From Bacteroidota bacterium (GTDB taxonomy: Bacteria > Bacteroidota > Bacteroidia > 2-12-FULL-35-15): 64,000 bases of DNA. Where the stretch lies: assembly GCA_947449315.1 (NCBI GenBank), contig CANFRC010000004.1, positions 62,001 to 126,000 of the forward strand, read 5' to 3'. Positions within the stretch are counted from its first letter, which is position 1; the number at the start of each line of letters is the position of its first letter. Below the pieces are notes generated by a model that saw only the letters and a program-made list of their open reading frames with translations, had not been told where the DNA came from and did not search any database. Both the position numbers and the translations under genes were made by a program. Shown here one piece after another: positions 33,574-42,793 of the stretch.

Positions 33574-34728
33574 ATGCATTATCCGAATTTAATAAATAGC
33601 AAGCTTCCGAATGTAGGAACGACCATTTTTACTGTTATGAGTAAATTGGCTGCTGACAACAATGCGATCAACCTTTCTCAGGGTTTTCCTGATTTCAATT
33701 GTAGCGAAGAGCTGGTTTCGCTTGTGAATAAATACATGAAAGCCGGTAATAATCAATATGCCCCCATGGCTGGTTTTATTGCATTGCGCGAAATATTGGC
33801 TCAAAAAACAGAAGCGCTTTACGGAGAAAAATATGATCCAGAAACGGAGGTCACTATTACTGCAGGTGGCACCCAGGCAATATATACAGCTATTTCTGCT
33901 ATGGTAAGAGAAGGGGATGAGGTGATCATTTTTGAACCGGCCTATGATTGTTACCAACCGGCCATTGAACTGAATGGAGGAAAAACCATTTATCTTCAAC
34001 TCAAAGCCCCCAATTACTCGATCGATTGGGAAGAAGTAAAAAAGAGGATCAATCACCGTACAAAAATGATCATCATTAATACTCCTCATAATCCTACGGG
34101 GAGTATCATGTCGGCAACCGATATGCTGGTGCTTGAAAAATTAACCCGCGATACGGATATTGTTATCATTAGTGATGAAGTATATGAACATATTATTTTT
34201 GATCAGCAGCAACATCAGAGTGTTGCCCGCTATCCCAAGCTGGCGGAACGTAGTTTTATCATTTCTTCTTTCGGGAAAACATATCATGCAACAGGTTGGA
34301 AGATGGGATATGTGGTAGCACCCAAAAATTTAATGAGTGAGTTCAGGAAGGTTCATCAATTTTTGGTTTTTTCTTGTAACACTCCTATACAATATGCCTT
34401 AGCAGAATTTTTAAAGCAAAAGGAACATTATTTGGAGTTGGGAAATTTCTATCAAAAGAAACGTGATTATTTTATCAGCCTTATCAGAAATTCTAAATTT
34501 GATTTCACTCCTTCTGCAGGAACCTATTTTCAGCTGTTAAACTATCAGAAGATGAGTAAAGAAAAAGATGCCGACTATGCAGTGCGCTTAACAAAAGAAT
34601 TCGGGATTGCATCTATTCCTATTTCTGCTTTTTATCATGAATCAATTGATAACAATGTATTGCGTTTTTGTTTTGCGAAAAAAGAAGAGACGTTGGAAAA
34701 AGCTGCCGCCATTTTGAATAGAATATAA
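33574..34728 (+). CDS. ybdL: Methionine/glutamine aminotransferase (YbdL/KAT type)
   Basis: A 384-residue class I PLP-dependent aminotransferase. The Schiff-base lysine is K235 (SSFGKTYHATGWKMGY), with D201 (ISDEVYEH) and N173 (NTPHNPTGS) contacting the cofactor. The N-terminal INLSQGFPDFNC motif and overall form fit the kynurenine/methionine aminotransferase group represented by E. coli YbdL. The next gene encodes an omega-amidase, so the pair probably carries out glutamine-driven transamination of 2-oxo-4-methylthiobutyrate (last step of methionine salvage), with removal of the 2-oxoglutaramate formed. Kynurenine is another possible substrate. Secure as an aminotransferase, moderate for the exact reaction. 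Confidence 0.9.
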   Translation: MHYPNLINSKLPNVGTTIFTVMSKLAADNNAINLSQGFPDFNCSEELVSLVNKYMKAGNNQYAPMAGFIALREILAQKTEALYGEKYDPETEVTITAGGTQAIYTAISAMVREGDEVIIFEPAYDCYQPAIELNGGKTIYLQLKAPNYSIDWEEVKKRINHRTKMIIINTPHNPTGSIMSATDMLVLEKLTRDTDIVIISDEVYEHIIFDQQQHQSVARYPKLAERSFIISSFGKTYHATGWKMGYVVAPKNLMSEFRKVHQFLVFSCNTPIQYALAEFLKQKEHYLELGNFYQKKRDYFISLIRNSKFDFTPSAGTYFQLLNYQKMSKEKDADYAVRLTKEFGIASIPISAFYHESIDNNVLRFCFAKKEETLEKAAAILNRI

Positions 34729-34828
34729 ATTTGCAAGACATTGTGAGGGAGCTGCTGGTATGCCATTCTCACTATGCTGAATTGTTTCTCTTTGTTTGCA
34801 ATAACGCGCTAATAAAAATACCGCTCTT

Positions 34829-35611
34829 ATGAATGATTTAAAAATAACCATCATCCAATCGGATTTACACTGGGAAGACAAATCAAAAAATCTTGAAATG
34901 TTTTCTCACAAGATCGCAGCTATTTCTGAAGCAACGGATCTGATTGTGCTTCCAGAAATGTTCACGACCGGCTTCAGCATGAGCCCCGAGAAGTTTGCTG
35001 AACCCATGAGTGGTGCCACAATAAATTGGATGAAACAAAAAGCGAAAGAAAAAAATTGTGTCATCACCGGAAGTTTTATTTGTGAAGAAGCAGGAAAATA
35101 TTTTAATCGTTTGGTGTGGATGAATGCTGATGGCGCCTTCAGCACGTATGACAAAAGACACCTGTTCCGAATGGGTGATGAAGACAATCATTACGGGTAT
35201 GGGGATAAAAAAATAATTGTTGTATTAAAAGGATGGAAAATATGTCCGCTTATTTGTTACGACCTGCGCTTTCCTGTATGGGCACGCAATACAAAACAGG
35301 AGCAGTATGATGTATTAATTTATGTTGCCAATTGGCCCGAAAGAAGAGCGTATCCATGGAAGTCATTGTTGGTTGCCCGCGCTATTGAGAATCAAAGTTA
35401 TGTAGTTGGCTTGAACCGTGTTGGCAATGACGGCAATGATATTTCCCATTCCGGCGATTCGCTTGTATTGAATCCAAAAGGGGAACCGATCAGCAAAATG
35501 AAATCGAACGAGGATACAATTGAAACAACCCTTTTGAATTATTCTGAGTTAGTTGAATTTCGGAAAACATTTCCTGCACTGTTAGATTCCGACGAGTTTA
35601 CGATTCTGTAA
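34829..35611 (+). CDS. yafV: Omega-amidase (nitrilase superfamily, YafV/Nit2 type)
   Basis: A 260-residue carbon-nitrogen hydrolase with the E43-K109-C143 triad (LPEMFTTGF, YDKRHLF, LICYDLRFP). The sequence form matches YafV/Nit2 omega-amidases, which hydrolyse 2-oxoglutaramate or 2-oxosuccinamate to the dicarboxylate plus ammonia. It begins 100 bases after the aminotransferase gene on the same strand; this pairing makes transamination with glutamine irreversible, a known metabolite-repair arrangement. Length is normal and no signal peptide is present. It converges with the lipoprotein gene 34 bases on. Confidence 0.92.
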   Translation: MNDLKITIIQSDLHWEDKSKNLEMFSHKIAAISEATDLIVLPEMFTTGFSMSPEKFAEPMSGATINWMKQKAKEKNCVITGSFICEEAGKYFNRLVWMNADGAFSTYDKRHLFRMGDEDNHYGYGDKKIIVVLKGWKICPLICYDLRFPVWARNTKQEQYDVLIYVANWPERRAYPWKSLLVARAIENQSYVVGLNRVGNDGNDISHSGDSLVLNPKGEPISKMKSNEDTIETTLLNYSELVEFRKTFPALLDSDEFTIL

Positions 35612-35645
35612 TTAAGGATGTCAATGCGAGGGAATAGTAATAACA

Positions 35646-37358
35646 TTACTCTATCTTCCATTCCAGTTCTGCATCCCAATTAGAGCGGATATTGATCAGT
35701 TCAGAATTGTAAATTACTTTTTCTGGTTGTACATGTTTCAAGTAATTTCCTGTATCCCATTTATGATTATTGTTTTCATCATAAATAAGTTTTAACCTGT
35801 ATTTTCGTGGATACAAATAGTCGTAGTTAATTACCTGCGACTTGGTAATATTGTCTTCTCTCAACATATTGCCGCCTTCATCCAGCAGCTGAACAATATA
35901 GTTCGTCTTGGTGTCAGGGATAGTAATGCTAAGTTTAACTGTTCCGTAATATTTTTCTTCTTTTGTTTTGAAATCTATTTTAATGGAATCATTTGTTAAT
36001 CCGAAAATATCGGTAAACGTTCCGGGAAGAATTAATAAATGATAGTTCGTGTTTTCTTTCCAATGTGCTAAAGATTTCCCTTCTACATTTATTACAGATT
36101 TTTTTAATCCTAAGGTGGTATCCCATTTTACAATTGATACCGTTTCGTTTTCTATGGAATAGTGGAGACTGGATGCTTTATTAACAAGAGGGATCGTATC
36201 TTCCTTTAAAGGGATATCCCCTTTTTCCCATGAACTAATTGGGTGATTAAATTTTAAATAAAATGTCCTATTCAGATCAAATGCTTGATTCCCATTCGGA
36301 CTGTTAAGAACGTCTAATTTCAATGGGTTTTTTTTGGACGTTAACGCTTCTTCCATTTTGATGCATTTGAATTCAACAGTATCCAAAATTATATTTCCAT
36401 TGTTCACCTGCATGATCAGAGAGTCTTTCATAAAATTCTTTACCCAATAAACCAATGTGTCTTTATTTTTCGAAAATTCTAAAAATTCCTGAACGCCTTT
36501 CATATCATTGTTTAATAGGTTGACACGTATACTGTCGGAACCTTGATTGAAGACAAAGGTTATCTTTCCATAGGAATCATGACTATGCTTTTTTAAATAA
36601 ACTTTTTTTACGGGTTCTTGAAACAGATCGATCAGAATCGTATTCTTTTCTGTCATGTCAATTGGAGCATCTACAAATCCAATTATCTCCGTTTCACCAT
36701 CGTATTTATAATTGGCATTTACATCTTTTAAAGCGGTCAGCTTATATTTCCCAGCTTTTATATTATTGATCTGAAATGTTCCGTCAGCATTGGTCTTTGC
36801 AAAATAATCTGGTTGTCCTTTGTAGACAGCGCTATCAGAAAAATCGCTGTATAGCATCACAACAATTCCTTTTTCTGTTGTAAGATTAGATCCATTTTGC
36901 ACCTTCCCTTTTAAAGTCAGTGAATCAATAAAACTTCCCGTAGAAAATATGTATTTAAAGTTTTCAATCGGGTTACTTTCATTCACATCCTGAATCGAAT
37001 TTCCGAAGCTGATACAATAGGTCGTGTTTGGTTTTAAAACTTCATCCTGATCGAAAACGATGGAAAGTGTTTTCTTTTCTAATGTTATTTCAGGAGTTTT
37101 AATAAGTGGTGGCGAAATGATCAATTGAGTATTCAAATTTTTCAATTGAATAAATTCATCAAAATTCATTAAAATATTTTTCGAGGTAAAATTAATAGAA
37201 GCACTATCGGGATTGTATTTTGTAATTCTTGGAGGAGTTGTATCCTTTTTCCCACCACCCGGAGCTACCACTTGTGCACATGAAAAAAGCAGCATACAGA
37301 TAAGCAGGTATGCAAATGTTGGTAGTAGTTTAATTTTAAAAAATTTAAACGAGCGCAT
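35646..37358 (-). CDS. Ig-like-domain lipoprotein of Bacteroidota
   Basis: A 570-residue exported lipoprotein. The signal peptide ends in a lipobox (LLICMLLFSC, about residues 18-27), followed by AQVVAPGGGKKDTTPP. An SbsA/Big_5-type Ig-like domain comes next (PRITKYNPDSASINFTSKNILMNFDEFI). A carboxypeptidase-regulatory-like beta domain lies at about 150-230 (LKGKVQNGSNLTTEKGIVVML...GTFQINNIKAGKYKL), and a large beta-rich C-terminal part ends in VIYNSELINIRSNWDAELEW. The GGG-K-D-T-x-PP head is a familiar mark of this family, whose role is unknown. The open frame has a GTG one codon earlier (37361), but the ATG at 37358 is preferred. It lies downstream of msrC on the same strand with 44 bases between. 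Confidence 0.87.
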   Translation of the reverse strand: MRSFKFFKIKLLPTFAYLLICMLLFSCAQVVAPGGGKKDTTPPRITKYNPDSASINFTSKNILMNFDEFIQLKNLNTQLIISPPLIKTPEITLEKKTLSIVFDQDEVLKPNTTYCISFGNSIQDVNESNPIENFKYIFSTGSFIDSLTLKGKVQNGSNLTTEKGIVVMLYSDFSDSAVYKGQPDYFAKTNADGTFQINNIKAGKYKLTALKDVNANYKYDGETEIIGFVDAPIDMTEKNTILIDLFQEPVKKVYLKKHSHDSYGKITFVFNQGSDSIRVNLLNNDMKGVQEFLEFSKNKDTLVYWVKNFMKDSLIMQVNNGNIILDTVEFKCIKMEEALTSKKNPLKLDVLNSPNGNQAFDLNRTFYLKFNHPISSWEKGDIPLKEDTIPLVNKASSLHYSIENETVSIVKWDTTLGLKKSVINVEGKSLAHWKENTNYHLLILPGTFTDIFGLTNDSIKIDFKTKEEKYYGTVKLSITIPDTKTNYIVQLLDEGGNMLREDNITKSQVINYDYLYPRKYRLKLIYDENNNHKWDTGNYLKHVQPEKVIYNSELINIRSNWDAELEWKIE

Positions 37359-37402
37359 CACGTATTCTTTTAATTAAATATTTTCATCACAAAATAGGTT
37401 CA

Positions 37403-37891
37403 TCAAACAGCGGAACATTTTCCAATCAATTCCATCACTTGTTCCAAATAAAAGCGATCTGTTTCATCAAAGGTAGCAAGATGTTCGCTATCTATATCCA
37501 AGATCAAATTAACGTCTCCGTTTTTCCCAAATGAGGGTAACACAATTTCGGACTTTGATAAACTGCTGCAAGCAATGTGACCGGGGAACTGATCTACATC
37601 CTTAACAATAATTGTTTTCTTTTCTTTCCATGCCGCACCACAAACTCCTTTTCCAAAGTCAATGCGTGTGCAAGCAACAGGTCCCTGAAATGGTCCCAGA
37701 ACCAATTGGTCGTTCTTCACAAAATAGATTCCTACCCAGAAAAAATCCATTCCGTATTTTAAGGCTGCCATGATGTTTGAAAGGTTGGCAATTGTATCAT
37801 TTTCTCCCTCGATCAATGCCTTAATCTGAGGCAGTAGTGATTCGTATTTTTCCTTTTTAGTTGTCCCGGAAACGGTGAATGATTCGGCCAT
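37403..37891 (-). CDS. msrC: Free methionine-(R)-sulfoxide reductase (GAF-type fRMsr)
   Basis: A 162-residue GAF-domain enzyme reducing free methionine-R-sulfoxide. The three redox cysteines, C74 (VACTRIDFG), C84 (GKGVCGAA) and C108 (GHIACSSLSKSEIVLP), keep exactly the spacing of E. coli MsrC (84, 94, 118). The substrate-pocket segments LGPFQGP and DIDSEHLATFDETD are intact. A minus-strand TATCTTTG box lies at 37913-37920. The upstream comF gene on the same strand ends 79 bases away. Assignment is secure because of the cysteine spacing. Confidence 0.95.
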   Translation of the reverse strand: MAESFTVSGTTKKEKYESLLPQIKALIEGENDTIANLSNIMAALKYGMDFFWVGIYFVKNDQLVLGPFQGPVACTRIDFGKGVCGAAWKEKKTIIVKDVDQFPGHIACSSLSKSEIVLPSFGKNGDVNLILDIDSEHLATFDETDRFYLEQVMELIGKCSAV

Positions 37892-37970
37892 TATTAGTTC
37901 TGATGATTTTTACAAAGATATGAAAAGGTTTTTGAGTAAAATGTTCCTCGCAAAACCGTTCGGAAAGAGT

Positions 37971-38654
37971 CTAGTTATGAGCATACGCAATGGTTGCTAT
38001 GCTGATCTTAACATCCGGGATCTTCAGCAATGTTTGAGCACAAGCCTCAAGGGTAGCTCCTGTTGTAATCACATCATCTACCAATAAAATATGTTTACCC
38101 GCTAAGAATTCTGCGTTTTTTAATTGAAAGATTGTTTCCACATTTTCCCATCTGCTGAACCTTGATTTTCTGGTTTGTGTCTGTGATTCATTGGCACGGA
38201 ATAAGCTGGTAAAATTCACTTCTGCATCCATCACGCTTGCTAATCCTTGGGCAAACGATTCACTCTGATTATACCCTCTTTTCTTTTCTTTTTTCGGATG
38301 CAATGGAACAGGGATAACAACATGTACGGTATTGAAATAGTCACTTTGTTTTAAATCGAAAGCGTATAGTTTCCCTATCGTGTATCCAATCTCTTTATGG
38401 CCTTTATATTTCAGCTGGTGAATAAGATGTTGCACCTTGCCTCCTTTATTAAAACCATAAAAAGCGGCAGCGGAGTGAATATTTATTCGTCCCCAGAAAA
38501 TTTTTGCAATAGGATTGTCGTTATCCAAATGGAAATTGGTTTTTGGTAAATGATATATGCAATAGGTGCAAATAGTTTGCTCGTTTTTGTATAAACTATT
38601 TCCGCAAGAGACACAAACTTGAGGAAATATCAGTGAAATAAAGTCGTTCAGCAT
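37971..38654 (-). CDS. comF: ComF-family phosphoribosyltransferase-like protein
   Basis: A 227-residue ComF/GntX family protein. The N-terminal zinc-binding cysteines are present (CVSCGN at 14-19 and CTYCIY at 29-34). The C-terminal phosphoribosyltransferase-like domain shows the PRPP loop ILLVDDVITTGATLEACAQTL (about 189-209) and the family motif VIPVPLHPKKEKKRGYNQSE. ComF is needed for DNA uptake during transformation in several bacteria, probably in single-strand DNA handling; in non-transformable species its role is unclear. Its ATG is divergent from the coiled-coil gene, with only 65 bases between starts, so their promoters overlap. Confidence 0.93.
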   Translation of the reverse strand: MLNDFISLIFPQVCVSCGNSLYKNEQTICTYCIYHLPKTNFHLDNDNPIAKIFWGRINIHSAAAFYGFNKGGKVQHLIHQLKYKGHKEIGYTIGKLYAFDLKQSDYFNTVHVVIPVPLHPKKEKKRGYNQSESFAQGLASVMDAEVNFTSLFRANESQTQTRKSRFSRWENVETIFQLKNAEFLAGKHILLVDDVITTGATLEACAQTLLKIPDVKISIATIAYAHN

Positions 38655-38660
38655 AGTTGT

Positions 38661-38692
38661 TGTGTGATAACGTTAAAAAGCATTACTTTTGT
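38661..38692 (+). promoter_or_regulatory. Promoter of the coiled-coil membrane protein gene
   Basis: TTG (38661-38663) and TACTTTTG (38685-38692) are 21 bases apart. The start codon ATG at 38720 lies 27 bases downstream; an earlier in-frame start at 38657 would lie upstream of the promoter and is rejected. Confidence 0.75.
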
Positions 38693-38719
38693 GTATCGAA
38701 AATAAACAATGATTTAATT

Positions 38720-39637
38720 ATGGAACCTAATCAAGAAGAAAAAAAATCGAACAATAAAATTTTGCTGCTTCTCTTGGCATTATTATTTGTTGGAAATGCA
38801 ACATTCGCCTACTTATGGTGGCAAGAAAAAAATAGAGCGAATACGGTAGTTGTTGAAAAACAAGAAGTGATTGTTGAGCGCGATAATGTAAAAGCCGATC
38901 TCTTGTCATTACAACAAGAATACGCAACGCTGCAAACATCTGATAAAAGCCTTCAGGCGGATCTGGAAGCAAAGAAAGCTGAAATAGCCGAATTAATTAT
39001 TCAGGCGGAAAAACATAAGGATGATGCTTATATCATTTCTAAATTGAGAAGAGAAACACAAACACTTCGTAAGATCATGCAGCATTATGTTGTGGAGATC
39101 GATTCTTTGAATACCCTTAATAAAACAGTTATTGCAGAGAAAGAAAAAATAGCGGTAGATCTTAATAAGGAAAAAGTGAAAACGACACAACTTTCTAAGG
39201 ATAAAGATGTGTTGCAAAGCACAGTAAATATGGGGTCTATCTTAAAGGCAGAAAACCCGACTGTAAAAGGGGTCAAGTTCAAGTCCGGTGGTAAAAAAGA
39301 AGTAGAAACAACAAAAGCTTCTCGTGTGGAACGCTTAAAAGTTTCCTTTGTTTTGGGTGAGAATAAAATTGCTAAGCGTGGAGTAAAGCCTGTTTATGTG
39401 CGATTGACTTCTCCTGATGGTAAAGAAATTTGCAAATCGGCTGATGAAGGTAACATGGTTAAATTCAATGGCTCAAAAGGTTATTTTGCTGCCAAACAAG
39501 ACGTGAATTATAAAAATGAAGAAGTTGCAGTTGACGTTTTATGTCCAAGTCCAACTGGTTTTTTACCGGGTAAATATTTAGTAGATATTATCTGTGACGA
39601 TGTTATTGTTGGTCAAACAAGCATAATGCTAAAATAG
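38720..39637 (+). CDS. Single-pass membrane protein with periplasmic coiled coil
   Basis: A 305-residue protein of unknown function. A short charged head (MEPNQEEKKSNNK) is followed by one membrane segment (about 15-32, LLLLLALLFVGNATFAYLWW). A long coiled coil comes next (about 40-170), rich in Lys, Glu and Leu, then a compact beta-rich C-terminal domain (about 205-305: VERLKVSFVLGENKIAKRGVKPVYVRL...FLPGKYLVDIICDDVIVGQ). The topology resembles envelope scaffolds or division/motility accessory proteins, but no named family is recognised. The start is chosen from the promoter position. Followed by a strong terminator. Confidence 0.8.
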   Translation: MEPNQEEKKSNNKILLLLLALLFVGNATFAYLWWQEKNRANTVVVEKQEVIVERDNVKADLLSLQQEYATLQTSDKSLQADLEAKKAEIAELIIQAEKHKDDAYIISKLRRETQTLRKIMQHYVVEIDSLNTLNKTVIAEKEKIAVDLNKEKVKTTQLSKDKDVLQSTVNMGSILKAENPTVKGVKFKSGGKKEVETTKASRVERLKVSFVLGENKIAKRGVKPVYVRLTSPDGKEICKSADEGNMVKFNGSKGYFAAKQDVNYKNEEVAVDVLCPSPTGFLPGKYLVDIICDDVIVGQTSIMLK

Positions 39638-39660
39638 TTAGCATTCCTGTTTTAAAGCGA

Positions 39661-39690
39661 AAAAGCATTCCACATCGGAGTGCTTTTTTT
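39661..39690 (+). terminator. Terminator before ruvB
   Basis: AAAAGCATTCC and GGAGTGCTTTT (one G-U pair) flank a 5-base loop, followed by a T run, 23 bases after the coiled-coil gene stop. Confidence 0.8.
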
Positions 39691-39721
39691 GTATCTTTGA
39701 TTTTGAAAATTGAATACATCG

Positions 39722-40753
39722 ATGAATCCGAATATAGATCCAGAGTCTGAAAATTTAAGCGCTTCCGAAAAAGAGTTTGAGAAGGTTTTGCGTCCTGCAG
39801 AATTTGAAGATTTTACAGGTCAGTATGAAGTAGTAGAAAATTTAAAGATCTTTGTAAAAGCTGCTAAACAGCGTAGTGAAGCACTTGATCATGTTCTGTT
39901 GCACGGCCCTCCCGGATTAGGAAAAACTACTTTAGCGAACATTGTTGCTGCTGAATTAGGAGTAAATATAAAAATAACCTCAGGTCCTGTTTTAGATAAA
40001 CCTGGTGATCTAGCCGGATTACTTACGAATTTGGAAGAATACGATGTATTATTCATTGATGAGATTCACCGTTTAAGTCCGATTGTTGAAGAGTATTTGT
40101 ATTCTGCCATGGAAGATTATAAGATCGATATCATGATTGATAGCGGCCCTAACGCGCGCAGTGTTCAGATCAAATTAAATCCATTTACATTGATAGGCGC
40201 TACAACCAGAAGCGGTTTGTTGACTGCTCCTTTGCGTGCCCGTTTCGGAATTAATTCGCGTTTGAATTATTATGATTCAGCACTATTGAAGAAAATTATT
40301 ATACGTGCCGCTAGCATTTTAAATGTTCCAATTACAGACGATGCTGCTGCAGAAATATCCAGACGAAGCAGAGGAACTCCCCGTATTGCAAATGCTTTAT
40401 TAAGACGTATCCGCGATTTTGCGCAAATAAAAGGCAATGGGTCTATTGATTTAGAAATAGCACATATCGGACTTTCTGCATTGAATGTAGATAAGAATGG
40501 ATTGGATGAAATGGATATCAGGATCCTCTCTGCCTTGATCGAAAAATTTAAAGGAGGGCCTGTTGGACTAACAACTATTTCTACTGCTGTTGGGGAAGAA
40601 GCCGGAACGATTGAAGAGGTATATGAACCATTTTTAATTCAAGAAGGTTATTTGGTGCGCACACCGCGCGGACGTGAAGCAACAGAACTTGCATACAAAC
40701 ATCTTGGAAAAATCCCACGTGCTCATAAAGGAAGCTTATTTGATACCGATTAA
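39722..40753 (+). CDS. ruvB: Holliday junction branch-migration ATPase RuvB
   Basis: A 343-residue AAA+ motor that, with RuvA, drives branch migration of Holliday junctions in recombination and repair. Walker A ([10 protein letters not shown]), Walker B (LFIDEIHRL), sensor 1 (IGATTRSG), the arginine finger region (PLRARFGI) and the C-terminal winged helix ([22 protein letters not shown]) are present. The open frame extends to a TTG at 39710, but the ATG at 39722 fits the usual N-terminus (MNPNIDPE) and a TATCTTTG -7 box at 39692-39699. ruvA is in the same window at 54230 and not in an operon with ruvB, as usual for Bacteroidota. A 46-codon frame follows directly at its stop. Confidence 0.97.
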   Translation: MNPNIDPESENLSASEKEFEKVLRPAEFEDFTGQYEVVENLKIFVKAAKQRSEALDHVLLHGPPGLGKTTLANIVAAELGVNIKITSGPVLDKPGDLAGLLTNLEEYDVLFIDEIHRLSPIVEEYLYSAMEDYKIDIMIDSGPNARSVQIKLNPFTLIGATTRSGLLTAPLRARFGINSRLNYYDSALLKKIIIRAASILNVPITDDAAAEISRRSRGTPRIANALLRRIRDFAQIKGNGSIDLEIAHIGLSALNVDKNGLDEMDIRILSALIEKFKGGPVGLTTISTAVGEEAGTIEEVYEPFLIQEGYLVRTPRGREATELAYKHLGKIPRAHKGSLFDTD

Positions 40754-40894
40754 ATGAGATCAGGAACCGATTTTTGGTATGATACCATTTCTCGATATAC
40801 CCCCTTTGTTTGGACGCAAAATAACTTAGCTTGTCAGCTCGTGTATTCTTCTTTTCAGAAAAAAAATTTCGAGGCCCAGACGGAGTTTGATTAA
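40754..40894 (+). CDS. Possible 46-residue protein coupled to ruvB
   Basis: An ATG directly follows the ruvB stop codon (TAAATG) and opens a 46-codon frame, MRSGTDFWYDTISRYTPFVW..., ending 14 bases before the queG start codon. It has no signal peptide or recognised motif, and is rich in aromatic and polar residues. The length could arise by chance in AT-rich DNA, so the only support is the tight coupling and that it fills the 155-base gap. Confidence 0.3.
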   Translation: MRSGTDFWYDTISRYTPFVWTQNNLACQLVYSSFQKKNFEAQTEFD

Positions 40895-40908
40895 ATTAAT
40901 TAACCATT

Positions 40909-41832
40909 TTGAACCAGTTAGCCACCAATACTAAACTTATAAAATCTGAAGCCAAACGTTTAGGTTTCGATTATGTTGGTATTTCCAAAGCAGATTTTTT
41001 AGAAGAAGAAGCCCCCCGTTTAGAAAATTGGTTGAACAAAAATATGCATGGACAAATGAGTTACATGCAAAATCATTTTGATAAACGATTGGATCCGCGG
41101 TTGCTTGTTCCTGGAGCAAAATCAGTCATTTCGTTGTTGTTGAATTATTATCCCTCCGAAGAACAAAAAGATGCTGCAGCGCCAAAGATTAGTAAATATG
41201 CGTATGGGAAAGATTATCACGATGTGATAAAAGAAAAATTAAATCTCTTGTTGGAATTTATCAGAGAAAATATTGGTGAAGTGGATGGACGCGCATTTGT
41301 TGACTCAGCACCTGTTTTAGATAGGGCTTGGGCAAAAAAAAGCGGTTTAGGCTGGATCGGTAAAAACAGCAATCTTATCAATAAATCAAGCGGCTCCTTT
41401 TATTTTATTGCAGAATTAATTATTGATCTGGAATTAGCATACGATAATGCTGTAAAAGATTATTGCGGCACCTGCACAAAATGCATCGATGCATGTCCTA
41501 CTGACGCCATTATTGCACCTTATGTGGTGGATGGTAGCAAATGCATTTCTTATTTTACCATAGAGCTGAAAGAAAATATTCCGAATGGTGTAAAAGGCAA
41601 ATTTGATAATTGGGCTTTCGGTTGTGATATTTGTCAGGATGTTTGCCCCTGGAACCGGTTTTCAAAACCGCACACAGAGCCGTTGTTCCAGGCGAATGGC
41701 GAGCTGCTACAAATGAAAAAGGATGATTGGTACGAATTGACAGAAGAAACGTTTAAACGAGTGTTTAAGAATTCAGCAGTAAAGCGAACAAAATTCAGCG
41801 GACTAATAAGGAACCTAGCGTTTTTAAAATAA
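40909..41832 (+). CDS. queG: Epoxyqueuosine reductase QueG
   Basis: A 307-residue cobalamin- and iron-sulfur-dependent enzyme that reduces epoxyqueuosine to queuosine in tRNA wobble positions. Two 4Fe-4S cluster motifs are intact: [12 protein letters not shown] (C186-C196) and CDICQDVCP (C239-C246). The catalytic aspartate segment [26 protein letters not shown] (D132 region) and the KYAYGKDYH cobalamin-pocket stretch are present. The protein starts with TTG at 40909; no ATG occurs before the conserved LGFDYVGIS strand. It is somewhat shorter than E. coli QueG because the C-terminal HEAT-like part is reduced, normal in Bacteroidota. Likely co-transcribed with ruvB. Confidence 0.95.
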   Translation: MNQLATNTKLIKSEAKRLGFDYVGISKADFLEEEAPRLENWLNKNMHGQMSYMQNHFDKRLDPRLLVPGAKSVISLLLNYYPSEEQKDAAAPKISKYAYGKDYHDVIKEKLNLLLEFIRENIGEVDGRAFVDSAPVLDRAWAKKSGLGWIGKNSNLINKSSGSFYFIAELIIDLELAYDNAVKDYCGTCTKCIDACPTDAIIAPYVVDGSKCISYFTIELKENIPNGVKGKFDNWAFGCDICQDVCPWNRFSKPHTEPLFQANGELLQMKKDDWYELTEETFKRVFKNSAVKRTKFSGLIRNLAFLK

Positions 41833-41866
41833 ATTAAAGCCTGTCGCTAGAAGCGAATACGAAGGC

Positions 41867-42061
41867 TTACGATTTAATCACCGACTTATAAACTTCGTTG
41901 ATCACATCCTTGTATTGATGTCCGAATGTTGTTAAACACCAAATCATCAATAATCCTTTCTCTTCTGGTTTCAGCCATTTAACAGCTTTGGTCAATTCTT
42001 TGCGAAAGAGCGATTTATCAAAACTCACTTTTTCAAGTATATTTTTACTTAATTCGAACAT
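41867..42061 (-). CDS. Small conserved Bacteroidota protein
   Basis: A 64-residue protein, MFELSKNILEKVSFDKSLF..., predicted all-helical with conserved Trp (VKWLKPEE and MIWCLTTFGH). I recall near-identical small hypothetical proteins in other Bacteroidota, which supports this as a real gene. No function, signal peptide or membrane segment is evident. It converges with queG, and the 147 bases upstream to ubiX hold no clear signal. Confidence 0.72.
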   Translation of the reverse strand: MFELSKNILEKVSFDKSLFRKELTKAVKWLKPEEKGLLMIWCLTTFGHQYKDVINEVYKSVIKS

Positions 42062-42208
42062 GATGCTGTTGTATTAAGAGAGTATTAATTTCTGTTATAC
42101 TAATTTACTATTACTTCAACGAAATGTCACGGCCAAAGTTACTTCAGAGTCAAACAATTTGCAGAATAAAGCGTGTTAAAAAATGATAAAAATTTTAGTT
42201 TCTTTAGT

Positions 42209-42793
42209 TTAAGCATTATCTCCCCAACGATAGCTCCTTTGGTCCAACCCAGCTAAATCCAAAACCCTATCAATAACAGTAGCGGCAAGGTCTTCAAGAG
42301 TTTTAGGTTTGCTGTAAAAAGAGGGGCTAGCAGGACAAATAATTCCACCTGCTTCTGTTACTGTTTTCATATTGTTGATATGAATCAGGCTTAAAGGGGT
42401 GTCGCGAGTGACGAGGATCAATTTTCTGCGTTCTTTCAAAATAACATCTGCAGCACGGGTTGTTAAATCGTTGGAAATACCACTTGCTATTCTTGCTAAC
42501 GTTCCCATAGAACAAGGGCAAATAATCATGGTGTTGAACTTTGCGGAGCCGGAAGCAAACGGAGCAAAAAAATCGGTTTTGTCATAGATCTTGAAAGGGA
42601 AATTTTCATAGTCGGAATTGTCAAGTTCAAATTTCCAAACATCTTTTGCATTGTCACTCATCACAATCCCCACAGTTTCTATCTGATCTTTCAGCTGATG
42701 TAATTTCTGCAGTAAAATGTTTGCATAGATCGAACCGCTGGCACCAGTAATTGCAATTACTATTTTATGTTTATTCTGTTTCTGCACTTCCAA
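42209..42793 (-). CDS. ubiX: UbiX-family flavin prenyltransferase
   Basis: A 194-residue flavoprotein that makes prenylated FMN, the cofactor of UbiD-type decarboxylases, from FMN and dimethylallyl phosphate. The N-terminal GASGS motif (IAITGASGSIYANILL), CPCSMGTLARIASGI and the RRKLILVTRDTPLSLIHINNM segment are diagnostic. The first codon is TTG (42793), lying inside the end of the upstream PorT-like gene (23-base overlap); a GTG at 42787 is the alternative. This overlap implies translational coupling. No ubiD gene is in the window. Confidence 0.93.
   Translation of the reverse strand: MEVQKQNKHKIVIAITGASGSIYANILLQKLHQLKDQIETVGIVMSDNAKDVWKFELDNSDYENFPFKIYDKTDFFAPFASGSAKFNTMIICPCSMGTLARIASGISNDLTTRAADVILKERRKLILVTRDTPLSLIHINNMKTVTEAGGIICPASPSFYSKPKTLEDLAATVIDRVLDLAGLDQRSYRWGDNA

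Noticed and set aside
33589-34089. 166-residue minus-strand frame inside the aminotransferase gene
   Set aside because: Antisense shadow; composition is unlike a folded protein and the plus-strand gene is certain.
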